A stretch of DNA of 64,000 nucleotides from RPQJ01 sp963762315 (GTDB lineage Bacteria > Pseudomonadota > Gammaproteobacteria > Steroidobacterales > Steroidobacteraceae). The translations under genes and the position numbers were made by a program. Shown piece by piece: positions 8,533 through 16,027 of this stretch; position 1 is the first letter of the stretch; each line of letters begins with the position of its first letter. The notes beneath the pieces are model-generated. The model was not told the origin of the DNA. It did not search any database and saw only the letters and a list, made by a program, of their open reading frames with translations. The DNA lies in assembly GCA_963762315.1 (NCBI GenBank), contig CAVXKO010000007.1, positions 248,001 through 312,000 on the forward strand. The letters are read 5' to 3'.

Positions 8533-9816
8533 ATGACACCCAGAAGCAATCGGGAAATATCGGACGGTCGCGGGGAGCCCTGCGCCGATCGCCGCCGATT
8601 CCTGGCACAGACGGGCGGAGCCATCCTCTGCGGCGTGGCCGGAGCGGCGGCTGCAGATGCGACGATGGATTCGCAATCACCCGGCGCCGTCGAAAAGCGC
8701 ACGAGTGTGCCGCACGTCCGCGTGTTCCTGTGCGGCGACGTGATGACCGGCCGCGGCATCGATCAGATCCTGCAGCATCCGGGCGACCCTCGACTCTTCG
8801 AGGGCTACGTGCGTTCCGCGGTCGGGTACGTCGCGATCGCCGAGCAGGCCAGCGGGCCGATCCCGAGAGCCGTGGATCCCGCCTATGTCTGGGGCGATTC
8901 GCTGGCAGAGCTCGAGCGCGCCCGGCTGGATGCGCGCATCGTCAATCTCGAGACGGCCGTGACGGACAGCGGCGATCCGTGGCCCGGCAAGGGGATTCAC
9001 TACCGGATGCACCCGGCGAACGTGTCGTGCCTGACCGCGGCGAAGCTTGACTGCTGCACGCTTGCGAACAACCACGTGCTCGACTGGGGATACGCGGGAT
9101 TGCGGCAGACGCTCGATACGCTGCGCGCAGCGGGGTTGCGGACGGCCGGTGCGGGACGCGACTCGGCCGAGGCGACGGCGCCGGCGGTGATCGACGTGAG
9201 CGGCGGTCGGCGCGTCCTGGTGTTCGCCTACGCGAGCCCGAGTGCCGGCGTGCCGACGGACCGGGCCGCCCGACCGCACCGGCCCGGCCTGAACGTGCTG
9301 GACGAAGCTGCGCCCGGCGCAGTCGAGCGCGTGGCACGCGAGGTGGGCCAGTGGCGGCGTCCCGGCGACCTCGTCGTGGCCTCGCTGCACTGGGGAAGCA
9401 ACTGGGGATACGAGGTGCCCGCCGAGCAGCGAACCCTGGCGCATCGACTGATCGACGACGCGGGCGTGGACGTGATTCACGGCCACTCGTCGCATCATCC
9501 GCGGCCCATCGAAGTTCACCGCAACAAGCTGATCCTCTACGGCTGCGGCGATTTCATCAACGACTACGAGGGCATCGCCGGCCACGAGGCGTTCCGGCCG
9601 GAACTCGGCCTGATGTACCTGCCGGAGTTCGATTCGATCACCGGACAGCTGACGCGACTGCAGCTGGTAGCGACCCGGATCCGCCGTTTCCGGGTGGAGC
9701 GGGCCGCGACTGAGGACGCGGGCTGGCTTCAGGAGCGGCTGAACCGGGAAGCGCGCGCCTTCGGCACGCGCATCGAGGCGCAGCCGGGCGGCCGTTACCA
9801 GTTGCAGTGGACGTGA
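8533..9816 (+). CDS. CapA family protein with Tat-type signal
   Basis: 427 residues. The N-terminus carries a twin-arginine signal (DRRRFLAQTGG then a hydrophobic stretch), so the protein is probably exported folded. The body is a CapA/PgsA metallophosphatase-like domain: FLCGDVMTGRGID, NLETAVTDSG, TLANNHVLDWG, SLHWGSNWG, DVIHGHSSHHPRPIEV and YGCGDFINDY. CapA was first linked to poly-gamma-glutamate capsule export, but no capB/capC genes are present. A general role as a calcineurin-like phosphoesterase in the envelope is safer. It follows polX by 26 bp and may be co-transcribed. Confidence 0.88.
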   Translation: MTPRSNREISDGRGEPCADRRRFLAQTGGAILCGVAGAAAADATMDSQSPGAVEKRTSVPHVRVFLCGDVMTGRGIDQILQHPGDPRLFEGYVRSAVGYVAIAEQASGPIPRAVDPAYVWGDSLAELERARLDARIVNLETAVTDSGDPWPGKGIHYRMHPANVSCLTAAKLDCCTLANNHVLDWGYAGLRQTLDTLRAAGLRTAGAGRDSAEATAPAVIDVSGGRRVLVFAYASPSAGVPTDRAARPHRPGLNVLDEAAPGAVERVAREVGQWRRPGDLVVASLHWGSNWGYEVPAEQRTLAHRLIDDAGVDVIHGHSSHHPRPIEVHRNKLILYGCGDFINDYEGIAGHEAFRPELGLMYLPEFDSITGQLTRLQLVATRIRRFRVERAATEDAGWLQERLNREARAFGTRIEAQPGGRYQLQWT

Positions 9817-9831
9817 CGCGCGACTCTCGGC

Positions 9832-11262
9832 TCACCCCTTGACGCAGATCAGCGGCTCGAGCCGCGCGACCTTGCGGGCAAGCCCGGCCCGCTCCGCCAC
9901 GTCCACGACACGCTCGACGTCCTTGTACGCGCCGGGAGCCTCCTCCGCGACGCCGCGCAACGACGGGCTGCGGATCAGGATGCCGCGTGCAGCGAGTTCG
10001 TCCACGAGTTGTCGTCCGTGCCACTGGCGGGTCGCCTGGTGGCGGGACATGCTGCGCCCCGCGCCGTGGCATGCGGAACTGAGCGACAGGGACTCGCCGG
10101 TCGCGGCCCCCGCCAGCACGTAGGAGGCCGTGCCCATCGAGCCCCCGATCAGCACGGGCTGCCCGAAAGCACGCAGCGAGTCCGGCACGTCCGGATGATC
10201 GGGCCCGAACGCGCGCGTCGCGCCCTTGCGGTGCACGTGCAGCCGGCAAAGGCGGCCCGCAATCTCGTGCTCCTCTTCCTTGCAGATGTTGTGCGACACG
10301 TCGTAGAGCAGGCGCAAGTCGGCGCGCGGCACGATGCGTCGAAACGACTCGCGGCACAGGTGCGTCAGGATCTGCCGGTTCGCGAGCGCGCAGTTCACGG
10401 CCGCGCGCATCGCGCCGAGGTAGCGCTGGCCCAGGTCGGACCGCAGGGGAGCGCAGGCGAGCTCGCGGTCCGGCAGGTGGATGCCGAAGGATGGCGCCTC
10501 GAGCGCCATGTCGCGCAGGTAATCGGTGCCGACCTGGTGGCCGAGGCCGCGCGACCCGCAATGGATGCTGACGACGGCATGTCCACGCTCCAGGCCGAAC
10601 GCAGCGGCGGTGGACGGCTCGAATACCTCCGCCACCCACTGCACCTCGAGGTAGTGGTTGCCGGAACCGAGCGTCCCCATCTCGTCGCGCTGTCGCTGCC
10701 GCGCCCGCTGCGAGATCGCAGCAGGCTTAGCATGCGCGATGCAGCCGCGCTCCTCGATGTGCTCGAGGTCCGCCTCGGTGCCATAGCCTCGCGCCACGGC
10801 CCACCGGGCGCCGCCGGTCAGCATCGCGTCCATTTCGTCGTGCGAGAGGTGCAGCCGCCCGGTGCTGCCGACACCCGCCGGAATCGCGCGGGAGAGTTCG
10901 TGAGCGAGCTGCTCCTGCACCGCGACGATGTCCTCGCGCGTGCAGCCGGTCAACAGCGTACGAACGCCACAGGAGATGTCGAAGCCGACGCCCCCGGCCG
11001 ACACCACTCCGCCCTGCTCCGCGTCGAACGCCGCGACGCCGCCTATCGGAAACCCGTAGCCCCAGTGTGCGTCCGGCATGGCGTAGGCGGCGCCTACGAT
11101 GCCCGGCAGCGCCGCGACGTTGCAGATCTGTTGCCGCACCTTCTCGTCCATGTCGCGGATGAGCGCCTCGTCTGCGTAAAGCACGGCCGGCACGCGCATG
11201 CGTCCCTCGGGCTCGATCACCCACCGGTAGTCCGACTCGCGTCTCAGTCCCTGCAGGTCCAT
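9832..11262 (-). CDS. rtcB: RNA-splicing ligase RtcB
   Basis: RtcB joins RNA 2',3'-cyclic phosphate and 5'-OH ends using GTP and Mn2+. The 476-residue protein carries the metal-binding segment with D95 and C98 (GGVGFDISCGVR), the GSGNHYLEVQ loop, IHCGSRGLGHQVG, DVSHNICKEE and the guanylylated histidine H399 (ACHGAGRSMSR). All are as expected for a functional enzyme. It lies 12 bp downstream of an archease gene in the same direction, the known activating partner, so the two form an RNA-repair operon. No RtcR-type regulator or sigma-54 box is visible upstream. Confidence 0.96.
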   Translation of the reverse strand: MDLQGLRRESDYRWVIEPEGRMRVPAVLYADEALIRDMDEKVRQQICNVAALPGIVGAAYAMPDAHWGYGFPIGGVAAFDAEQGGVVSAGGVGFDISCGVRTLLTGCTREDIVAVQEQLAHELSRAIPAGVGSTGRLHLSHDEMDAMLTGGARWAVARGYGTEADLEHIEERGCIAHAKPAAISQRARQRQRDEMGTLGSGNHYLEVQWVAEVFEPSTAAAFGLERGHAVVSIHCGSRGLGHQVGTDYLRDMALEAPSFGIHLPDRELACAPLRSDLGQRYLGAMRAAVNCALANRQILTHLCRESFRRIVPRADLRLLYDVSHNICKEEEHEIAGRLCRLHVHRKGATRAFGPDHPDVPDSLRAFGQPVLIGGSMGTASYVLAGAATGESLSLSSACHGAGRSMSRHQATRQWHGRQLVDELAARGILIRSPSLRGVAEEAPGAYKDVERVVDVAERAGLARKVARLEPLICVKG

Positions 11263-11274
11263 CGCCGCTCCTCG

Positions 11275-11691
11275 TCAGACGTCGAGCACGCACTGCGCGA
11301 GCCACCGCCCGTCCGGCTCCTGGCGCACCGCGAGTTCCGTCAGCGTGGCGCCTTTGACTTCGACGGCCGGCGCGTGTCGCAGCACGTCGACGGGTTCACC
11401 CCAGGCTTCTGCCTCGAGCCGATCTCCCGACAGGCGCACGTCGAAGCGCGAGAACAGCATGCGGCGCGTCGCCATGTTGAACACGATTGAATTCAGCCAT
11501 TCGCAGAACAGCAACTCCGGGTCGGCGACCCGGCACTCGATCCGCACGGCCTCTGCGGGCCGGACCCAGGCGGGGTCGGTCACGACCGCCGTGAGCGCCG
11601 TGCCCGCCTGCGCAAACGCTTCGTCGAGCGTGGCGCCCCGACCCCGGATCCCGATGTCCGCGCCGTGCGCGAAGTGCTCCCAGTCGCCCAT
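11275..11691 (-). CDS. archease (RtcB activator)
   Basis: 138 residues from ATG 11691 (MGDWEHFAHGADIGIRGRG). An open frame continues upstream but is not family-like. Archease speeds RtcB turnover and guanylylation. The conserved N-terminal HGADIGI aspartate and the acidic C-terminus (CVLDV) supply the metal-binding site. DEAFAQAG and ELLFCEWLNSIVF are also typical. The adjacent rtcB gene confirms the role. Confidence 0.93.
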   Translation of the reverse strand: MGDWEHFAHGADIGIRGRGATLDEAFAQAGTALTAVVTDPAWVRPAEAVRIECRVADPELLFCEWLNSIVFNMATRRMLFSRFDVRLSGDRLEAEAWGEPVDVLRHAPAVEVKGATLTELAVRQEPDGRWLAQCVLDV

Positions 11692-12007
11692 CGCACACCT
11701 GCCTGCCGGTCGCCGGGGCGCCCGGCGCTTCGACCACGAAAGCTTGCCGCGCGGCTGCGCCGAGCTGACGAACTCATTGTCGAACCGGGCGCGCCCGCGA
11801 ACATGAGTATTGCCCGCAGGGAATCGATCCGATCCCGGCGTTTTCTCGATCGGCACTTCGGCACGGCGCCGATCTGCCGCATCGACGGTGTCTGCGGCTT
11901 GGTCGAGCGTTCGACACTATATGGCGGTCGAGAGTTCGCCGGGCGGGAGCGCGCGCATGTCAGCACACGGTCCCGTCACCGGGTGCCGGGCCGCAGCGGG
12001 CCGGAAT
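11692..12007. other. 316-bp gap upstream of archease, no gene seen
   Basis: The stretch must hold the promoter of the archease-rtcB operon. On the minus strand TATAGT (within 11920-11926) resembles a -10 hexamer, but no good -35 lies at the right distance. Open frames here have no recognisable content. Confidence 0.4.
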
Positions 12008-12874
12008 CTAGCCTGACTTGAGAGTGTTGCTCGACTCCATCCAATCGCGGATGCGATTCGCATCGCCGATGCGCGTGAGCTTGCCCCAGGAATTGAGCAG
12101 CACGATGACGACGTCGCGGCCGTCGATGACGGTCAACATCACCAGGCAGCGGCCTGCGTCGGCGTTGTAGCCCGTCTTCTGCACCGTGACCTGCCAATCG
12201 GGCTTCTTGACCAGCGAGTTGGTGCTGCGGAACTCGAGCGCGCGCCCCTTGACGTACACCGTATGGTCCGGATCCGTCGAAAACCGCCGGATCGTCGGAT
12301 TCGCCGCCGCCGCCTGCACGAGCTTGACGAGATCGACGGGGCTCGACACGTTGCCGCTCGACAGGCCGGTCGGCTCGACGAAGCGCGCCGACGTCATGCC
12401 GAGCGACTTCGCCTTGGCGTTCATGGCGCTCACGCAGGCGTTCAGGCCGCGCGGGTAGGTTCGGCAGAGCGCCTGGGCGGCACGGTTCTCGGACGACATC
12501 AGCGCCAGGTGCATCAGATCGGCCCGGCTGAGCCTGGCACCCGGCGCGAGGCGTGAACTGTTGCCCGCGGTTGCGCGCACGTCGTCACGCGTGATCGTAA
12601 TCATCTCGGCCATCGACTGGCCGGCATCGAGCACGACCAGGGCCGTCATCAGCTTGGTGATGGAAGCGATCGGCGCGGCGACCCGCTCGTTGCGCGCCGC
12701 AAGAACCTTCGAGCCGGATTGATCGAGGATGTAAAAAGCGTTCGAGCGCAGGTTCGGATCGGAGAGAGGCTTCGACTCGAGTCTCGCGCTGGCCACGGCA
12801 GACACCGGCGCAAGCGCGGACGCCAGGCACAGCGCCGTCACCATCGCCATCGATTCGACTTTCGACCACCGCAT
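12008..12874 (-). CDS. pbpG: D-alanyl-D-alanine endopeptidase, PBP7/PbpG type
   Basis: 288 residues, with a Sec signal and a serine peptidase S11 domain that cleaves or trims peptidoglycan cross-links in the periplasm. The three catalytic motifs are present: S71-I-T-K74 (ASITKLMTAL), S128-E-N130 (MSSENRAAQ) and K233-T-G235 (KTGYNADAG). The short length and lack of a C-terminal membrane anchor favour the PBP7 endopeptidase branch over PBP5/6 carboxypeptidases. ATG 12874 was chosen. A TTG lies just before it. Confidence 0.92.
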   Translation of the reverse strand: MRWSKVESMAMVTALCLASALAPVSAVASARLESKPLSDPNLRSNAFYILDQSGSKVLAARNERVAAPIASITKLMTALVVLDAGQSMAEMITITRDDVRATAGNSSRLAPGARLSRADLMHLALMSSENRAAQALCRTYPRGLNACVSAMNAKAKSLGMTSARFVEPTGLSSGNVSSPVDLVKLVQAAAANPTIRRFSTDPDHTVYVKGRALEFRSTNSLVKKPDWQVTVQKTGYNADAGRCLVMLTVIDGRDVVIVLLNSWGKLTRIGDANRIRDWMESSNTLKSG

Positions 12875-13211
12875 CAAGTGTTTGCCCGCCCCTCAATTCG
12901 GATCACGCTGACGGGCATCCGCCACGTCAGGGCTTACCGGCGCGAAGGGTACCCCCTTGGATCGCCCGCGTCACCGGTGGCACCGTGAGGTTGTCGGCGT
13001 TTTGGAAACTTCGACTTGCATCCGGTCACCGGGCCGCGGCCGGTACACACCCCACGATTGCCCCGGCGCCGCCCCCGGATCGGAATGTGACCCACGTCAC
13101 GTGAGCGGCCGACGTTTTCGCACGGCGTTCACAGATGGACCCGGGTTACCTGAGGCTAGATATGTAAGGTCAACAAGAGCCGCCACGGGTGGGAGAGGAG
13201 CACCGAAGAAT
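12875..13211. other. 337-bp divergent intergenic region
   Basis: This separates the pbpG start from the GGDEF/EAL gene and must carry both promoters. The only clear element is a CRP-like half-palindrome pair at 13086-13101, listed separately. A purine-rich ribosome site GGGAGAGGAG (about 13190-13200) precedes the GGDEF/EAL start. Confidence 0.45.
13086..13101. promoter_or_regulatory. candidate CRP/FNR-family binding site
   Basis: TGTGA-CCCACG-TCACG matches the TGTGA-N6-TCACA consensus at nine of ten positions. It sits about 110 bp upstream of the GGDEF/EAL start codon. This is a pattern match only. In this GC-rich background it could arise by chance. Confidence 0.35.
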
Positions 13212-16022
13212 ATGTCGCCAGGGCGGCAGACGAGCGACGGCATCGCCAGACACGAGCGGTTCAGTTCCGGCTGGGCCGGCGCCGTTTGCGTCGCGCTGTT
13301 CGCCTACATTGCGGTCGCGATCCTGCTGATCCTCGTCGACGGCAGCCGATGGCCGGCCATCGACGTATTCAACCTGTATTCCGACTCGCTTGCGAGCATT
13401 GGCGTGGCCATCCTGGCGGGAGCCGCGGCACGGGGCTCCGCTGATCCGGCCGCGCGGCGCACCTGGTGGCTGTTCACCGCTGCGCTGTCCGTGTACAGCG
13501 TGGGCAACCTGCTGCATTCGACCTACTGGTTGTTCGGCGTCGATCCGTTTCCGTCGATCGGCGACGTCTTCTTCGTCGGCTTCTACCCGCTCGTCTTCGC
13601 CGCGGTACTGACGGTCATCCGCGCGGCCGCCGTGCGCGTGCAGTGGGCCCGGCTCAGCCTCGACGCGACGATCCTGACGCTGGGCTTTGGCGCATTCTTC
13701 TGGTTCTGCGTGATCGCGCCCACCGCGGCGGCCGAGCGCGACCCGGACCTGCTGAAGTACGTGCTGGCGCAGAGCTACATCGCCCTCAACTGCATCATGC
13801 TGCTGGCGTGCGGCGTATTGCTGATGCACTCCGGCGCAGCGCCCATCCAGCGCCGGGCACTGCTGCTGCTGACACTCGGCTTCTCGTCGATGTCCCTGGC
13901 CGACATCGTCTGGGCCATGTCGAAGGTCAACGGCAGCTACATTCCGGGCGGCGTCTCGGACGTCATCTACCTTTCGTGCTACGTCTGGCTGGCGGCCTCC
14001 GCACGCGAACAGCTGCGTGGTCCGCCCGCGGTCCGGCGCGCGCCCGGCGCGTTCGTCTCGGCACTGATGCAGGGCATGCCCTACATCGCGATGATGATGT
14101 CGTTCCTGGTACTGGTCTACATCGAGAGCAGCGCGGCCGCCAGTCCCGTGAACATGATGACCGTCATCATCTTCGTGCTGACCTCGCTCGTCATGGTGCG
14201 CCAGGGCGTGCTCTCGCGCGACGATGCGCTGCAGCGCGAACGCCGGGCGGCAGACCTCGTCGAGGCCCGCTACGCGTCCCTGATCAAGAATGCCTCCGAC
14301 GTGATCATGATCACCGGTGTCGATGGACAGCTCCAGTTCGCCTCGCCGGCCGCGGAGCGCGCGTTCGCGATTCACCCGGATGACCTGGTCGGTCGCAGTC
14401 TCGCCGATTTCTGGTCCGACGGCGACCGCGAGCGGCTCGCCACGTTCCTCGCCGAGGTGGCCGCGACGCGTGGCCGCGTCGTCGGACCGATCGAGCTGGT
14501 GGTCGAGACCGCCGACCGGCGCAGTACGCTCGAGTGCGTTGGCAGCAACCTGATCGACGACTCGGCGATTGCCGGGCTGGCGCTGAACTTCCGCGACGTG
14601 AGCGAGCGCAAGGTGCTGGAGGAGCAGTTGCGCAAGCTGGCGTTCCACGACCCGCTCACCTTGCTGGCCAACCGCAGCCTCTTCTGGAACCGCGTCGAGC
14701 ATGCGCTGGCGCTGGCGCATCGCTCGCAACAGCACGTGGCCGTCATGTTCCTCGACGTCGACAACTTCAAGAACGTCAATGACTCGCTCGGTCACGATGC
14801 CGGCGATCGCCTGCTGCAGGCGGCGGCGCAGCGGCTGGTCAAGTCGACCCGGCCGTCCGACACCGTCGCACGCCTCGGTGGCGACGAATTCGCAATCCTC
14901 CTGGAAGGCATCCGCAGCGAGACGGACATCGAGCGCATCGCCACGCCGATCACCGCGGCGTTCAATCGGCCGCTGCTGCTCGACGGCAGGGAGATCGACA
15001 CTTCCGCCAGCATCGGCGTTGCCTGCTCGCAACAGGGCGACGACGCCGAACAGCTCCTGCGCAATGCCGACATCGCCATGTACAACGCCAAGGCGGCCGG
15101 CAAGGCGCGCTGCGTCCTGTTCCAGCCTCACATGCAGGAACAGCTGCACGATCGCCTGCGGCTCGAGCAGGACATCGACCTCGCGCTGGCACGCAACGAG
15201 TTCTTCGTCGAGTTCCAGCCGGTCGTCGACCTGACGAGCCGGGAGTTGCTCGGCGTCGAAGCGCTGGTGCGCTGGAGGCACCCGCAGCGTGGCATCGTCA
15301 TGCCGGGGGCCTTCATTCCGGTCGCGGAAGAGTCAGGCCGGATCGTCGAGCTCGGCCGCCAGGTCCTTCTCGACGCGTGCACGCAGGTCCGCACGTGGAG
15401 CGAATCGGTCGCGACCGGAGCCGGCTTCCGCGTCGCGATCAACATCTCCGGCCGCCATCTGCAGCAGGGAAACCTGGTTGCGGACGTGCGCAACGCCCTG
15501 GAGATGTCCGGCCTCGAGCCCGGTAACCTGGTGATCGAGCTGACCGAGAGCACGATCATGCAGAACACCGAGGTCAACCTGGAACGATTCCGCGAGCTGA
15601 AGGCGCTTGGCGTCCGGCTCGCCATCGACGACTTCGGCGTCGGCTACTCGTCCTTGTCCTACCTGCACCGATTTCCCATCGACATCCTGAAGATCGATCG
15701 CGCGTTCATCAGCCGGTTGACGGAGCAGGACGGCGGCCCGGAACTTGCCCGCGCCGTCGTCATGCTCGGCACGACGCTCGGGCTCGAGACGGTCGCCGAA
15801 GGCATCGAGAACGAGGACCAGGTGGCAACCCTCCTGGACCTCGGCTGTGTCGCGGGCCAGGGATTCCTGTTTGCCGACTCGAGCTCGCTCGATGTGTTGG
15901 CGCAGACGCCCTTCATGGAACGACGCACCAGGCTGCGGGCGGAGCGCGCGGCCCATGCCGACCTCACCGCCACCGGTCGCTACCGGGCCGCCGAGCTGTG
16001 GCCTCGTTCGGCGGCCGGCTGA
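13212..16022 (+). CDS. membrane PAS-GGDEF-EAL cyclic-di-GMP signalling protein
   Basis: 936 residues. Residues 23-335 form about nine hydrophobic helices, probably an input domain. A PAS domain follows (about 352-465, ASLIKNASDVIMITGVDG). The GGDEF diguanylate cyclase domain has an intact G556-G-D-E-F560 and an inhibitory I-site R547-P-S-D550 five residues before it. The EAL phosphodiesterase domain starts about 650 with E683-A-L and keeps later metal/catalytic motifs (NISGRHLQ, ELTESTIM, IDDFGVGYSSL, KIDRAFI, AEGIE). Both activities could therefore be real, so net direction cannot be called. ATG 13212 follows a GGGAGAGGAG ribosome site. Longer upstream frames lack support. Confidence 0.93.
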   Translation: MSPGRQTSDGIARHERFSSGWAGAVCVALFAYIAVAILLILVDGSRWPAIDVFNLYSDSLASIGVAILAGAAARGSADPAARRTWWLFTAALSVYSVGNLLHSTYWLFGVDPFPSIGDVFFVGFYPLVFAAVLTVIRAAAVRVQWARLSLDATILTLGFGAFFWFCVIAPTAAAERDPDLLKYVLAQSYIALNCIMLLACGVLLMHSGAAPIQRRALLLLTLGFSSMSLADIVWAMSKVNGSYIPGGVSDVIYLSCYVWLAASAREQLRGPPAVRRAPGAFVSALMQGMPYIAMMMSFLVLVYIESSAAASPVNMMTVIIFVLTSLVMVRQGVLSRDDALQRERRAADLVEARYASLIKNASDVIMITGVDGQLQFASPAAERAFAIHPDDLVGRSLADFWSDGDRERLATFLAEVAATRGRVVGPIELVVETADRRSTLECVGSNLIDDSAIAGLALNFRDVSERKVLEEQLRKLAFHDPLTLLANRSLFWNRVEHALALAHRSQQHVAVMFLDVDNFKNVNDSLGHDAGDRLLQAAAQRLVKSTRPSDTVARLGGDEFAILLEGIRSETDIERIATPITAAFNRPLLLDGREIDTSASIGVACSQQGDDAEQLLRNADIAMYNAKAAGKARCVLFQPHMQEQLHDRLRLEQDIDLALARNEFFVEFQPVVDLTSRELLGVEALVRWRHPQRGIVMPGAFIPVAEESGRIVELGRQVLLDACTQVRTWSESVATGAGFRVAINISGRHLQQGNLVADVRNALEMSGLEPGNLVIELTESTIMQNTEVNLERFRELKALGVRLAIDDFGVGYSSLSYLHRFPIDILKIDRAFISRLTEQDGGPELARAVVMLGTTLGLETVAEGIENEDQVATLLDLGCVAGQGFLFADSSSLDVLAQTPFMERRTRLRAERAAHADLTATGRYRAAELWPRSAAG

Positions 16023-16027
16023 TCCCC

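Noticed and set aside
10009..11490. 493-residue plus-strand open frame opposite rtcB and archease
   Set aside because: It spans two confidently identified genes on the other strand and lacks protein features.
13170..15281. 703-residue minus-strand open frame inside the GGDEF/EAL gene
   Set aside because: Low-complexity His/Arg/Gln-rich translation opposite a well-supported gene. It is a product of GC-biased codon positions.
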